Shown here: piece by piece, positions 38,425 to 45,702 of the stretch
How positions within the stretch are numbered: the first letter of the stretch is position 1
Layout of the letters: each line of letters opens with the position of its first letter
Source: a virus
Length of the DNA stretch: 45,702 nt
Direction: 5' to 3' (one strand)
Virus record (IMG/VR): IMGVR_UViG_3300035670_000384
Span: 1 to 45,702 of that record
Made by a program: the position numbers and the translations under genes
Notes under the pieces: generated by a model
Seen by the model: the letters and a program-made list of their open reading frames with translations, nothing else
What the model was told of the DNA's origin: nothing
Databases searched by the model: none

Positions 38425-40201
38425 CAGGTAACTTTGGTAAATTGCTTCTGTGATATTTTGACTTTAAAAATACTTTATCCACTTTCTCCATCCTACTATC
38501 AGTCCAATCTAGCTGGCTTTGTACATCGTGCAAATCCATATATAGTTTTTTTGCTTTTATGTCTTTATCTAAAAGCCAAGGCGATCTCCATAGTATCAGC
38601 ACATTAAATTCGTCATTCCAATTAAATTTATAATAAGGCACATAGTGTACTCCGTTTGTTTGATGTTCCTGCTCACAATCAAGATAGACTGTAACCTCAT
38701 AGCCTAGCTTTGCCCATTCCTTAGATAAATTAATTACAGCCGTTTCACTACCACCAATGCCTGTTTCTAATGATTTCTCATCCCACTTTTCAAAATGACC
38801 ACCACCAAGACTCGCAAGATACACAATAGACTTGCCACCCCACTTTTTAGGAGGTAAGGTATTTTGTCTCATTATTTGTATCAAAGGCTGTTCATACATT
38901 TCCTCCGGTAGAGAATCGCTTATTAATTTCAAATTTTTCTCATATCCATTATCTTTTAGCCATTTAGCATAGTTAAATACTCCGGTTACAGCCATTCCAT
39001 AGTATTTTTGATCCATAATCGCCTCAACTAAGCCATCATCCTCACCCATTAATTCTGCTCTTACCTTAGCCCAATATTCCATTTCATCTATATTATTCTT
39101 TTTATTTGCCCTAATGTAGCAAAGCGAGGCAGTTAGTATCTTTATTTCGTAATCATTTCCTATAGTTGTACCTACTACAGGAGCATTCATTCTTAGTGCC
39201 ACATCAAGCCAATGCTCTGCAAATTCATCAAAACCAAGTTTATAATATGAATCTGCCAGTCTTAAATAGGGTATATGATGTTTTGGGTATTCTGTAACTG
39301 CTTGAAAAAATATATTTCTTGCCTCTTTGTAGTTTTCTCTTTTAGCATAGATTAATCCAAGATATTCAAGTGCGTTGGCTCTTTCCTCATCCCATCCGCT
39401 TTTTTCTAAATATTTTTTAAGATATATTTCTGCATTATCTAAACTTTCAGGAGTACCGGAGTCAAAGTATGATTTTGCTAAATAAAATATTGTTCTAGGG
39501 TCTTCGTAGTTTTCCTCCTCTGCTTGAATATTTAATATCTGTATATTTCTCTGTAATGTTGCAAGTGTTCTTTCAGGAGTTGTTTTATGCACCCAAGCAA
39601 TAGTCTGATCTTGTTTTTCATCGTATTGATATACTACATTTTTAGGCTTAAAAGCGGGATCAATAGGTAGTGCTACCTCATGCAGTCTTGATACCCATTT
39701 AAACTTATGAGGTCTTAAAAGTCTTTCCCTTAAATGCTGTATTTTTACTTGTTTTACCTCTCCATTAGCATCTAAGTCCACCCAATACCAGTAAGTGAAA
39801 TACACAGCATCGTCCTTATCTTCTAAGGCTTTACCTGCAACCTGCATCATTATATCCGCACCAAGCAAAACATCGTCAACATCTGCCCAAGTCCACCAGT
39901 CGTAGCCATCTTCCACTAAACCAAAAGATACATTACGGGCAGCAGAAAAACTTGTAAATACCCATTTATCATCTATCTTTGTATATATTTCAGGATGCGT
40001 TTCAGGAGAGGTAGATATTGATTTTCCATTATATTTTTTTACTATTTCATGTATTTTATTATGCTTACCGGATGTACCTGTAACCGCTACATAAAGACCG
40101 GACATATAAGGCATAAATGATGAAAGCATCCGTTCAAACATTCCGGCTTCGGTATTGTCTTTTATAATACAAGTAAGGGCAATTTTAGGCAGGGAGTTCA
40201 T
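38390..40201 (-). CDS. GT2-TPR-GT4(N) multidomain glycosyltransferase
   Basis: 603 aa from ATG 40201 (a longer frame to 40309 overlaps the upstream gene and lacks signals). Residues about 1-190: GT2 (IALTCIIKDN, AARNVSFGLVEDGYDWWTWAD with D.DD). Residues about 215-380: TPR-like helices (LGLIYAKRENYKEARNIFFQA). Residues about 450-603: acceptor half of GT4 (GIGGSETAVINLSKEWAKLG), ending abruptly after IISNGI. Canonical promoter 40209-40237 gives an almost leaderless mRNA. Confidence 0.8.
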   Translation of the reverse strand: MNSLPKIALTCIIKDNTEAGMFERMLSSFMPYMSGLYVAVTGTSGKHNKIHEIVKKYNGKSISTSPETHPEIYTKIDDKWVFTSFSAARNVSFGLVEDGYDWWTWADVDDVLLGADIMMQVAGKALEDKDDAVYFTYWYWVDLDANGEVKQVKIQHLRERLLRPHKFKWVSRLHEVALPIDPAFKPKNVVYQYDEKQDQTIAWVHKTTPERTLATLQRNIQILNIQAEEENYEDPRTIFYLAKSYFDSGTPESLDNAEIYLKKYLEKSGWDEERANALEYLGLIYAKRENYKEARNIFFQAVTEYPKHHIPYLRLADSYYKLGFDEFAEHWLDVALRMNAPVVGTTIGNDYEIKILTASLCYIRANKKNNIDEMEYWAKVRAELMGEDDGLVEAIMDQKYYGMAVTGVFNYAKWLKDNGYEKNLKLISDSLPEEMYEQPLIQIMRQNTLPPKKWGGKSIVYLASLGGGHFEKWDEKSLETGIGGSETAVINLSKEWAKLGYEVTVYLDCEQEHQTNGVHYVPYYKFNWNDEFNVLILWRSPWLLDKDIKAKKLYMDLHDVQSQLDWTDSRMEKVDKVFLKSKYHRSNLPKLPDGKAVIISNGI

Positions 40202-40208
40202 ATCTAGG

Positions 40209-40237
40209 AATATAACAATGTCGTTATTTATTGTCAA
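40209..40237 (-). promoter_or_regulatory. Canonical promoter of glycosylation/sigma operon
   Basis: TTGACA (40232-40237), 17 bp, TATATT (40209-40214), 7 nt to the ATG at 40201. Near-perfect host-type promoter, unlike the TAG-type boxes of the virion genes. Confidence 0.75.
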
Positions 40238-40253
40238 TCGGTAAGTTAGAGTG

Positions 40254-40649
40254 CTAAAGTCTGTCGATGGCTTTAAATTCCGGCAGGATATTTGCGAACT
40301 TATAGACAAACTCTTTATCTAAGTTTTGCCTTGGAAACATAACCATTAACATTTCATATAACTTTTGAGGTAGCTCAAGTGTGTGTCTAATTTCTGCGCC
40401 TCCATGCTCCTTTGCAATACCTCCTGTAGTGTTTCTATGACTAACTCTAATAGCAGATGCAGTTCTAGCAAAACTTCTGTAATCACTAGGATACATAGAC
40501 TTATAGACTTTTATCATTTCCTCTAGCACATACCAGTCTTTTGATGTTGCAACCTTGCCCTCCGGGGATGTCATTTTACTTAGTCTGACTAAGTGATCTG
40601 CTCCCTTTATAACCTTTGCAGGCACAACATAATAATCTAATTCATCCAT
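40254..40649 (-). CDS. Hypothetical protein after capsid block (131 aa)
   Basis: Basic, helical protein with SFARTASAIRVSHRN and a C-terminal FAN ILPEFKAIDRL. No family recognised. No Shine-Dalgarno; TACATT lies 6 nt before the ATG with AGAACA 17 bp further up, a weak leaderless promoter. The C-terminal codons overlap the promoter of the glycosylation operon. Confidence 0.55.
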   Translation of the reverse strand: MDELDYYVVPAKVIKGADHLVRLSKMTSPEGKVATSKDWYVLEEMIKVYKSMYPSDYRSFARTASAIRVSHRNTTGGIAKEHGGAEIRHTLELPQKLYEMLMVMFPRQNLDKEFVYKFANILPEFKAIDRL

Positions 40650-40665
40650 AAAAGGAATGTAACAA

Positions 40666-41241
40666 CTACTTGGTACGCTGTTCTATTTTCATATGACACG
40701 ACTTACATAATACTTGAAAATTATTAGGATCATTATTTTTATTGTTTTTAGATTTACCCCTACCATTCCCGTCAATGTGATGAATAGTTAGTCTAGACCC
40801 ATACTTTTCCCAATGTTTCTCATTGCTTATTCCACAAACAGAGCATTTATTTTCAGCTAGTTCTAAAACCCGTTGCACAACTCTATAGTCACCAAAATAT
40901 CTAGTGTCATTATCTCTTTTATAGTAAATTCTTTTTTTGTCTACAGGTAGATTTAATTTCCATTTTTTAAGATATTGTTTTCTCCCAGTTGTGCTATCAT
41001 GATAATATTCTAACTGCCTTTTATTATGTTTTTTTCTTCGTACCGGATCATACCTGCCTACCTCGTACCAGTATTTTCTACTTCTTTCTCTAGCCTCAAT
41101 AAGCATCTCCGGTTTTTCTATCTTCACTTTTTGCCAATATCTTTTACCCTCGCCAGATATCTTTCTATAATGATTTCTACAATAGCCTTTAGCATAGTAG
41201 GGTTTACTACAATTAGAAAAGGAGCATGTTCTTTCGTTCAT
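40666..41241 (-). CDS. HNH endonuclease with N-terminal zinc finger (homing type)
   Basis: 191 aa. CSFSNCSKPYYAKGYCRNHY (residues 6-25) is a CxxxxC...CxxH finger; a basic linker with YKRDNDTRYFGDYRVV; then a complete HNH: CSVCG, LTIHHIDGNG, NNDPNNFQVLCKSCH. It cuts DNA. Its insertion between capsid and downstream genes, and its intact motif compared with the broken copy at 30563-31108, fit a mobile homing endonuclease. Confidence 0.85.
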   Translation of the reverse strand: MNERTCSFSNCSKPYYAKGYCRNHYRKISGEGKRYWQKVKIEKPEMLIEARERSRKYWYEVGRYDPVRRKKHNKRQLEYYHDSTTGRKQYLKKWKLNLPVDKKRIYYKRDNDTRYFGDYRVVQRVLELAENKCSVCGISNEKHWEKYGSRLTIHHIDGNGRGKSKNNKNNDPNNFQVLCKSCHMKIEQRTK

Positions 41242-41258
41242 ACTCCTAATCTAACAAA

Positions 41259-41274
41259 ACTGGTATTACCCAGT
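41259..41274 (-). terminator. Weak hairpin after major capsid gene
   Basis: ACTGG, 6-nt loop, CCAGT followed on the minus strand by TTTGTT. A TTGACT-17-TTAGAT promoter for the HNH gene overlaps it. Confidence 0.4.
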
Positions 41275-41292
41275 CAAGCATACCCGTTAGGC

Positions 41293-42210
41293 TTATCCTA
41301 GCAGGTTATAGCCCGTTCTCTTTACTGCATGACGCTGACCTAATGATTCTAAGGTTAGCTCTGTGATGTAGTGACCTTTGTCTGCATCGCCTGATTTTGC
41401 TAGTGACTCCCATTTCGGTTGTCTGCCTTTCAAAAAGGCCATTCTAAACATTTCGGGTTTAATTGCATAGACTGTGGTTGTACCAGCAGTATTACGAACA
41501 TCCTTGTGAGGTACTATTGTAACCATACCAGCGCTACCTTCATATACAGATATGTTTCTGAATAATTTATCGGTTTCGTTGACATAATTGGTTATGTTAG
41601 TTGTAAATCCAGAGATTTTTCTCTTGATTCCCATTGTAACGAGCATTGTATCGGCTACATAACTTGCGCCTACTTCATCCCAGCTCTCCTGAACGATATC
41701 CTCTAATTCGGTTACACTCATAGAAGTACCGGATGATCTTGCAGTTACATTAGTAGAGATAACTCCGTCAATTCCTGCCATGCCTCTTGCGACACCAGAC
41801 ACACCTGCGCTAGGTCCTGCACCATTGAGTAATGAATACTCCATGTCGGCTGATAGTAATTTAAGAGATTGTCTCTTTTGGAAAGCGAGAGGATTCTCAC
41901 CATTTGCAGTAGCAACAGCTTGATCCGTACCTGTTACCTGTACGACTCTTGAAATAATTGCCGTATAGTTATTTGATTTGGTAGGAGCTGACAAATCGAC
42001 TACTGTAGCATCCGCACCCTCTGCCCTGTAGGTTACAGATGTGGGTCTGCTAAGATGATACACTGTCCACTGATGGAGTGGTTGTAAAGCGGTAGAAGTA
42101 CCTAATTTACTAACCAAGTAATTTCCATCCAAAGGAGAGGTATCTTTCAAAATGGAGAGTAAGGATTCCCTCATATCTCCCTGATCGTATGTTTGCATTC
42201 CTATGGCCAT
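41293..42210 (-). CDS. Major capsid protein (SU10/phiEco32 type, DUF5309-like)
   Basis: 305 aa. LLSILKDTSPLDGNYLV, VTYRAEGADATVVDL, YTAIISRVVQVTGTDQAV, ADMEYSLLNGAG and a late AFLKGRQPKWESLAKSGD follow the usual order of this HK97-fold family. GAGGTGAT precedes the ATG. It directly follows the scaffold gene by 28 nt, the standard capsid arrangement. Confidence 0.85.
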   Translation of the reverse strand: MAIGMQTYDQGDMRESLLSILKDTSPLDGNYLVSKLGTSTALQPLHQWTVYHLSRPTSVTYRAEGADATVVDLSAPTKSNNYTAIISRVVQVTGTDQAVATANGENPLAFQKRQSLKLLSADMEYSLLNGAGPSAGVSGVARGMAGIDGVISTNVTARSSGTSMSVTELEDIVQESWDEVGASYVADTMLVTMGIKRKISGFTTNITNYVNETDKLFRNISVYEGSAGMVTIVPHKDVRNTAGTTTVYAIKPEMFRMAFLKGRQPKWESLAKSGDADKGHYITELTLESLGQRHAVKRTGYNLLG

Positions 42211-42238
42211 TATTAATCACCTCTATTCTGTTTTGGCT

Positions 42239-43114
42239 TTAACCTAAATCCCCCGTTACTTTCGATAACCTTTCATCTAAAGCTGCGGTGTCTCCTTGCA
42301 GGGTTTTTTCCCTTAAATCTGAATAAGATGCCGTCTGTCTAGGCTGGCCCTTATTCGGAGATACAGCACCAGCAGTAGCTTTCTTAGCTTGAGACTGCTT
42401 GAAATCATCAACAGCTTTTTTTTGCTCGGCCACTAAGTCCACCGAGGGCTTGTAAATCTTGGAAACATCAGCAGCAACTTCAGCTACCGACTGATCCTTG
42501 CCCGTTACCATATTGCGTAAAATTCTATCCCGGACTAATTCATAGCCCTGCGGATCAAATGTATCGCTTTGCGGATTAAGCCAAGGGTACTTTTGGTGTG
42601 CCTCTGCTACCTGCCTTTTTTCCTCAATTTGTTGCAACTTCTGAACCGCCGCCGTAGCACGCTTATTAGCTTGGTCTGCCATTTTATTAGCATCTCCTAA
42701 GGCCTTGTTCATAGCTGCAATATTCACAGTTCCATCATCACTGATAAACTGATCTACTATGTTGTCAACTTGTCGTTGATTCAGGTTAGAGTATTCAGTA
42801 GCTTTAGGTCTTTGAACCTGTTGCTCCTGTGGACTCTGCACCCGACCATTTAAATAGTCAAATACGGAATCACCGTACTCTGATCTCTCGTACTTCTTTA
42901 ACTTGTCTGCAAGCTCCTGATTTGTTTTCTTTAGCTTTTCAAACTGTTCCTTTGTACGATCACTTACTTCTTCTGGAAGATCGCCATCTTCTCCATCGGT
43001 TTCGGTAGGTTGTTGATCTGCATCCGGCATAGATGCATCCTGTTGACCTTCTACAGGATCGGGATTGGCGTTTCCCTCGTTGCCTTCATCTTGGATTACT
43101 TGTGTTTCATCCAT
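42239..43114 (-). CDS. Scaffold protein
   Basis: 291 aa, very acidic first 55 residues, then a long helical/coiled part (EQFEKLKKTNQELADKLKKY), Gln/Ala-rich middle and basic C-terminal end (QSAQ KKAT-type), the usual character of podovirus scaffolding proteins that shape the prohead and leave it. Directly upstream of the capsid gene. AGGAAAGG precedes the ATG by 9-10 nt. Confidence 0.8.
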   Translation of the reverse strand: MDETQVIQDEGNEGNANPDPVEGQQDASMPDADQQPTETDGEDGDLPEEVSDRTKEQFEKLKKTNQELADKLKKYERSEYGDSVFDYLNGRVQSPQEQQVQRPKATEYSNLNQRQVDNIVDQFISDDGTVNIAAMNKALGDANKMADQANKRATAAVQKLQQIEEKRQVAEAHQKYPWLNPQSDTFDPQGYELVRDRILRNMVTGKDQSVAEVAADVSKIYKPSVDLVAEQKKAVDDFKQSQAKKATAGAVSPNKGQPRQTASYSDLREKTLQGDTAALDERLSKVTGDLG

Positions 43115-43197
43115 AATTAAGCCTTTCCTGCTCTTTTAAATAGATACAAAAATGTATCCTAGGATAGTTAGAGGCGAGCATCACCTCAAAGGCCTAT
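43115..43197 (-). promoter_or_regulatory. 83-nt leader of scaffold-capsid mRNA
   Basis: Begins at the predicted +1 of the promoter 43204-43232. Contains a 6-bp hairpin GAGGTG/CGCCTC, a second hairpin GATACA/TGTATC, and a 24-codon open frame (MLASNYPRIH...) whose stop overlaps the scaffold ATG. The leader makes this unit unlike the leaderless ones and adds a Shine-Dalgarno for the most abundant proteins. Confidence 0.45.
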
Positions 43198-43203
43198 AAG
43201 TAA

Positions 43204-43232
43204 CAGCTAAAAAATTTTTAATAAAAAATCAA
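43204..43232 (-). promoter_or_regulatory. Phage-type late promoter of scaffold-capsid unit
   Basis: TTGATT (43227-43232), 17 bp, TAGCTG (43204-43209), then TTACTT; +1 at 43197. Overlaps the last codon region of the A/B virion gene. Confidence 0.65.
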
Positions 43233-43233
43233 G

Positions 43234-45702
43234 TTATAGGGGATTTCTAAGAGAATCTAAATCTATATTTGCCGGTTTAGGCATTTGATATTTTGCATTT
43301 GATAACTTGGGTGGCTGTAATACCCGTTTTGGTATCCTTGCTGTACTTGCTTTTAACATAGGCAACTTAAGCGATGGAACACTGCCCAAACTAGGAGCAG
43401 ATAATTTACCGCCTGATGTTGTAGCAGATATCTTTTTGTATTCAACATCTATGGCTCTCAACAACTGCTCTGTTTGTTGAGCATTTAAGATTCCAAGCTC
43501 ATATAAAGTGGTAACATTTTTTGCTCTTGAAGACAGCTTAGTTTTGTAGGAGGATGCCATTCTCTTATCTAAAAGTGTGTTACCTGAAAAAACAGGTCTA
43601 TCTGGCATTTCTAAATTTAATGAATGAACCCCCTCACTATCGGTATATAGCAACTCACCATCAATAAAAGCGTACTTAACCCCGCTAGGCGAAGTTTGAA
43701 TCTTTCCCGATTTATCTTTTCCTCCACTTTCCAGCTTCTTCTTGATGTCATTTTTTACTGCATTAATTTGCAACCGGCTTTTTCTATTTTTCAAAGCCTC
43801 CGAATACATAGAATTATCTTGCCCAATATCATAAGGTAAGGCATTATTTACAGGCAATCTTGTAGATGGATTTCCCATAGGATCAGTATAGGCAGGTAAG
43901 GACTTAGACATAAAAGGAATGTCTTTTTTAAAAGAATTTATAAATCTATCAACATTTCCGCTACCCCCCGGCTTTCTATATATGGGATCTACTACAGTGC
44001 TTATATATCTAAGCAATCCCTGCATAGGCATAATCTGCCCTGCTGTAAAGGCAAGATTGCCGGGTATTGAATAATCAGCGTCCCCACTAAAAAATTTCAC
44101 AAAATTATCTAATCCCTGCATAAATGTTTGGCCTGAAAGTAACTTTGTAAGGCTTGTAACTGCACTCACAGCCTTATCCACTTGGCTATCTGTTAGTGCA
44201 TTTCTATCATCCTCCTGATAATATTTCATGGCAGCAGGCATACCCAAAGCTAAAGCAAATGGTCCAAAGTACATCATGGGTATCCACTTATCACCAACCT
44301 TTACAGAAAAAGGTTTTTTACCACTAGCATAAAACAATTCTTTTTCTTTTGAATCTGTTGGAGCATCCCAAGTAGTTCTATCATCGGCAGCCAATACTGC
44401 GCCCATAGCAAATACAGTTGAACCAAACAATACCTTTCCTATTTGTTCCCGCCTATTTGCAGTTCCGGGTATTGTTGCTATCCCAGCAGGTGAATACTCA
44501 ATCCACTGCTTAGCAACATTCATGGGAGTTCTTATAAAAGGCACAAACCATCTAACCGCCTTTGGCGCTTTGTATGTCCAGTCGGTTACATCATCGATCT
44601 TATTTAATAACCAGCCCTGTCCTTGAGGATGCAAGTCCTGTCTAAAGAGAGAATACTCCGCTATATCCTCTGCCTGCTTTGCACCTGTTCCAATAGACCC
44701 CTCACCACCAGATATAAGTGTCCTAAAAAATACATCGGTAGCCTCTAAAGCTCGTGTGGGGATCGTCATAAATTTTGGTAACTTGCCTGTAGATACTGTA
44801 CTAAGATCGGGTTTTCCAGCAATAGACCCCTCTTTATAAGTTTTTATAAAACTACCCACCGCATCAGGTAGCGACTTTAATGTGCCGGAGGTGTATTTTA
44901 CAGCCTCTTTTGGCTTACCAGAAAAAAATAGTGTACCGGGGCGAGTAACAAATGTTTGAAACGCATTGCTGTAAGCATTCCTAAGATAAGTTTTTGGATT
45001 AGACAACATATTATTATATCTAAACTCATCTAAAATATCGGTAAATGTTGCAGGCTTAAATTTTCTGTAAAATGTAGCTACGCTACTCGCATTATTAAAA
45101 TCAACCTTGGATGCCTCTGCTGTAATTGCAACAACATCATCCGATGTTTTTAAAATATTTTGAATCAAATCTACTTTTAATTTCTCGGATGGCTTTAATG
45201 TAGATACATCTATATTTCTTTGTCCTAAAAGCTGGGCAATTCCCCTCGCAAATTCAGCGTCCCTTTTTATAGAATTAATAAGTTCAGGGGTTACTTGATT
45301 TTGATTTGCTAACTTAGCAATATTTTCTCTTAGTCTAAGCTGTGCCGCACCTAACTCTAGTACCTGCTCACGACCAAGCTCATCCACAAGTATTTTATTA
45401 GTATCATCTGCATATTTTATAACCTCATCAAAGGAAATGCTATTTCCCACTGCCTTTTCAAATTTGGGAGCTACATCCTTAATGGCCTGCTGTAAAACTT
45501 CGTTATCGCCACCCAGCTTGCCAACATTATATTTAGAAGTAGTGCCACCAATATTGACTTTTGCATTTTTTATGGTATTATCCGGCTGTGCATCTATCTT
45601 ACCAAACCCTTTTGGGAATTTTATATTTTGTTCTGGTATTTTTGCTTTCAAAGTATCTTCAACCGAAGTATGAAGCTTGGGTAGAGTCATTAAAGATTCC
45701 GG
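43234..45702 (-). CDS. Large virion protein, allele B (partial in window)
   Basis: 823 codons open to the right edge with stop at 43234. Its first part is identical to allele A's 2284-2391, so the whole gene reads 1132 aa with the N-terminus at 3321. The first Met here (45690) is an internal residue. Allele-specific middle of 712 codons: helical, with a hydrophobic stretch near RWFVPFIRTPMNVAKQWIE and IGKVLFGSTVFAMGAVLA that could be a membrane-active segment, unlike allele A. The last 74 residues are shared with A. Probably an ejected or internal virion protein. Confidence 0.75.
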   Translation of the reverse strand, partial: PESLMTLPKLHTSVEDTLKAKIPEQNIKFPKGFGKIDAQPDNTIKNAKVNIGGTTSKYNVGKLGGDNEVLQQAIKDVAPKFEKAVGNSISFDEVIKYADDTNKILVDELGREQVLELGAAQLRLRENIAKLANQNQVTPELINSIKRDAEFARGIAQLLGQRNIDVSTLKPSEKLKVDLIQNILKTSDDVVAITAEASKVDFNNASSVATFYRKFKPATFTDILDEFRYNNMLSNPKTYLRNAYSNAFQTFVTRPGTLFFSGKPKEAVKYTSGTLKSLPDAVGSFIKTYKEGSIAGKPDLSTVSTGKLPKFMTIPTRALEATDVFFRTLISGGEGSIGTGAKQAEDIAEYSLFRQDLHPQGQGWLLNKIDDVTDWTYKAPKAVRWFVPFIRTPMNVAKQWIEYSPAGIATIPGTANRREQIGKVLFGSTVFAMGAVLAADDRTTWDAPTDSKEKELFYASGKKPFSVKVGDKWIPMMYFGPFALALGMPAAMKYYQEDDRNALTDSQVDKAVSAVTSLTKLLSGQTFMQGLDNFVKFFSGDADYSIPGNLAFTAGQIMPMQGLLRYISTVVDPIYRKPGGSGNVDRFINSFKKDIPFMSKSLPAYTDPMGNPSTRLPVNNALPYDIGQDNSMYSEALKNRKSRLQINAVKNDIKKKLESGGKDKSGKIQTSPSGVKYAFIDGELLYTDSEGVHSLNLEMPDRPVFSGNTLLDKRMASSYKTKLSSRAKNVTTLYELGILNAQQTEQLLRAIDVEYKKISATTSGGKLSAPSLGSVPSLKLPMLKASTARIPKRVLQPPKLSNAKYQMPKPANIDLDSLRNPL
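43351..43458. repeat. Copy of window start (1-108)
   Basis: Exact 108 bp match to the left end; marks the downstream junction of the A/B variable segment. Confidence 0.95.
45595..45702. repeat. Right-end overlap identical to 2284-2391
   Basis: Exact 108 bp match; marks the upstream junction of the A/B variable segment and joins the right end to position 2392. Confidence 0.95.

Noticed and set aside
1-45702. Terminal repeats as true long direct repeats of a linear virus
   Set aside because: The two matches are not a repeat of the same sequence at both ends; each end matches a different internal site, which fits a two-allele circle.

Overview
The window is the essentially complete genome of a temperate, short-tailed (podovirus-like) bacteriophage or prophage. 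The evidence is a terminase pair, a portal, a scaffold, an SU10-like major capsid protein, tail nozzle-type proteins, a holin/endolysin cassette and a tyrosine integrase beside a tRNA-derived attP. Base composition is AT-rich. TGA and TAG both end genes that are followed at once by the next start, so the code is the standard bacterial one. A DnaD-like replication initiator, an XhlA-like protein and a LytM endolysin are commonest in phages of low-GC Gram-positive-type hosts. The host cannot be named from the sequence.

The ends show that the molecule is circular and exists in two forms. Bases 1-108 are identical to 43351-43458, and 2284-2391 are identical to 45595-45702. The contig therefore enters through one version (A, left edge) and leaves through another (B, right edge) of a single large virion-protein gene. 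With A the circle is 43,350 bp and with B it is 43,311 bp; both reading frames close exactly, giving 1145 and 1132 residues.

Layout. (1) Late genes, all minus strand and contiguous on the circle: small terminase (9689) > large terminase > a structured non-coding region > portal > small head genes > coiled-coil virion protein > the A/B gene > scaffold > major capsid > HNH endonuclease > a nine-gene glycosyltransferase/nucleotidyltransferase island with an embedded sigma factor (40201-31792) > minor structural genes > tail fibre > tail proteins > lysis cassette > metallophosphoesterase (19880). (2) Early/replication genes, minus strand, 18378-11340: HTH protein, ssDNA-binding protein, replication initiator, DnaB/RepA-like ATPase, nucleases, membrane-anchored lytic transglycosylase, many small proteins and a dATP/dGTP-pyrophosphohydrolase-like protein. 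(3) A short plus-strand operon (9868-11323) with an ArdC-like protein and a HTH protein. (4) Integrase, plus strand, 18557-19504.

Regulation can be partly read. A canonical promoter at 40209-40237 heads the glycosylation/sigma operon. Eight copies of another promoter type (TTGA-box, exactly 17 bp, then a TAG-initiated box in place of TATAAT) precede virion genes. Six of these put the predicted transcription start on the A of the ATG, which implies leaderless mRNAs. The phage sigma keeps the usual -35 reading residues but has changed residues in the -10 reading helix, so it is the obvious candidate to read these promoters. The early operon's consensus promoter (18488-18515) lies on the far side of attP from the operon it drives, so integration should disconnect it.
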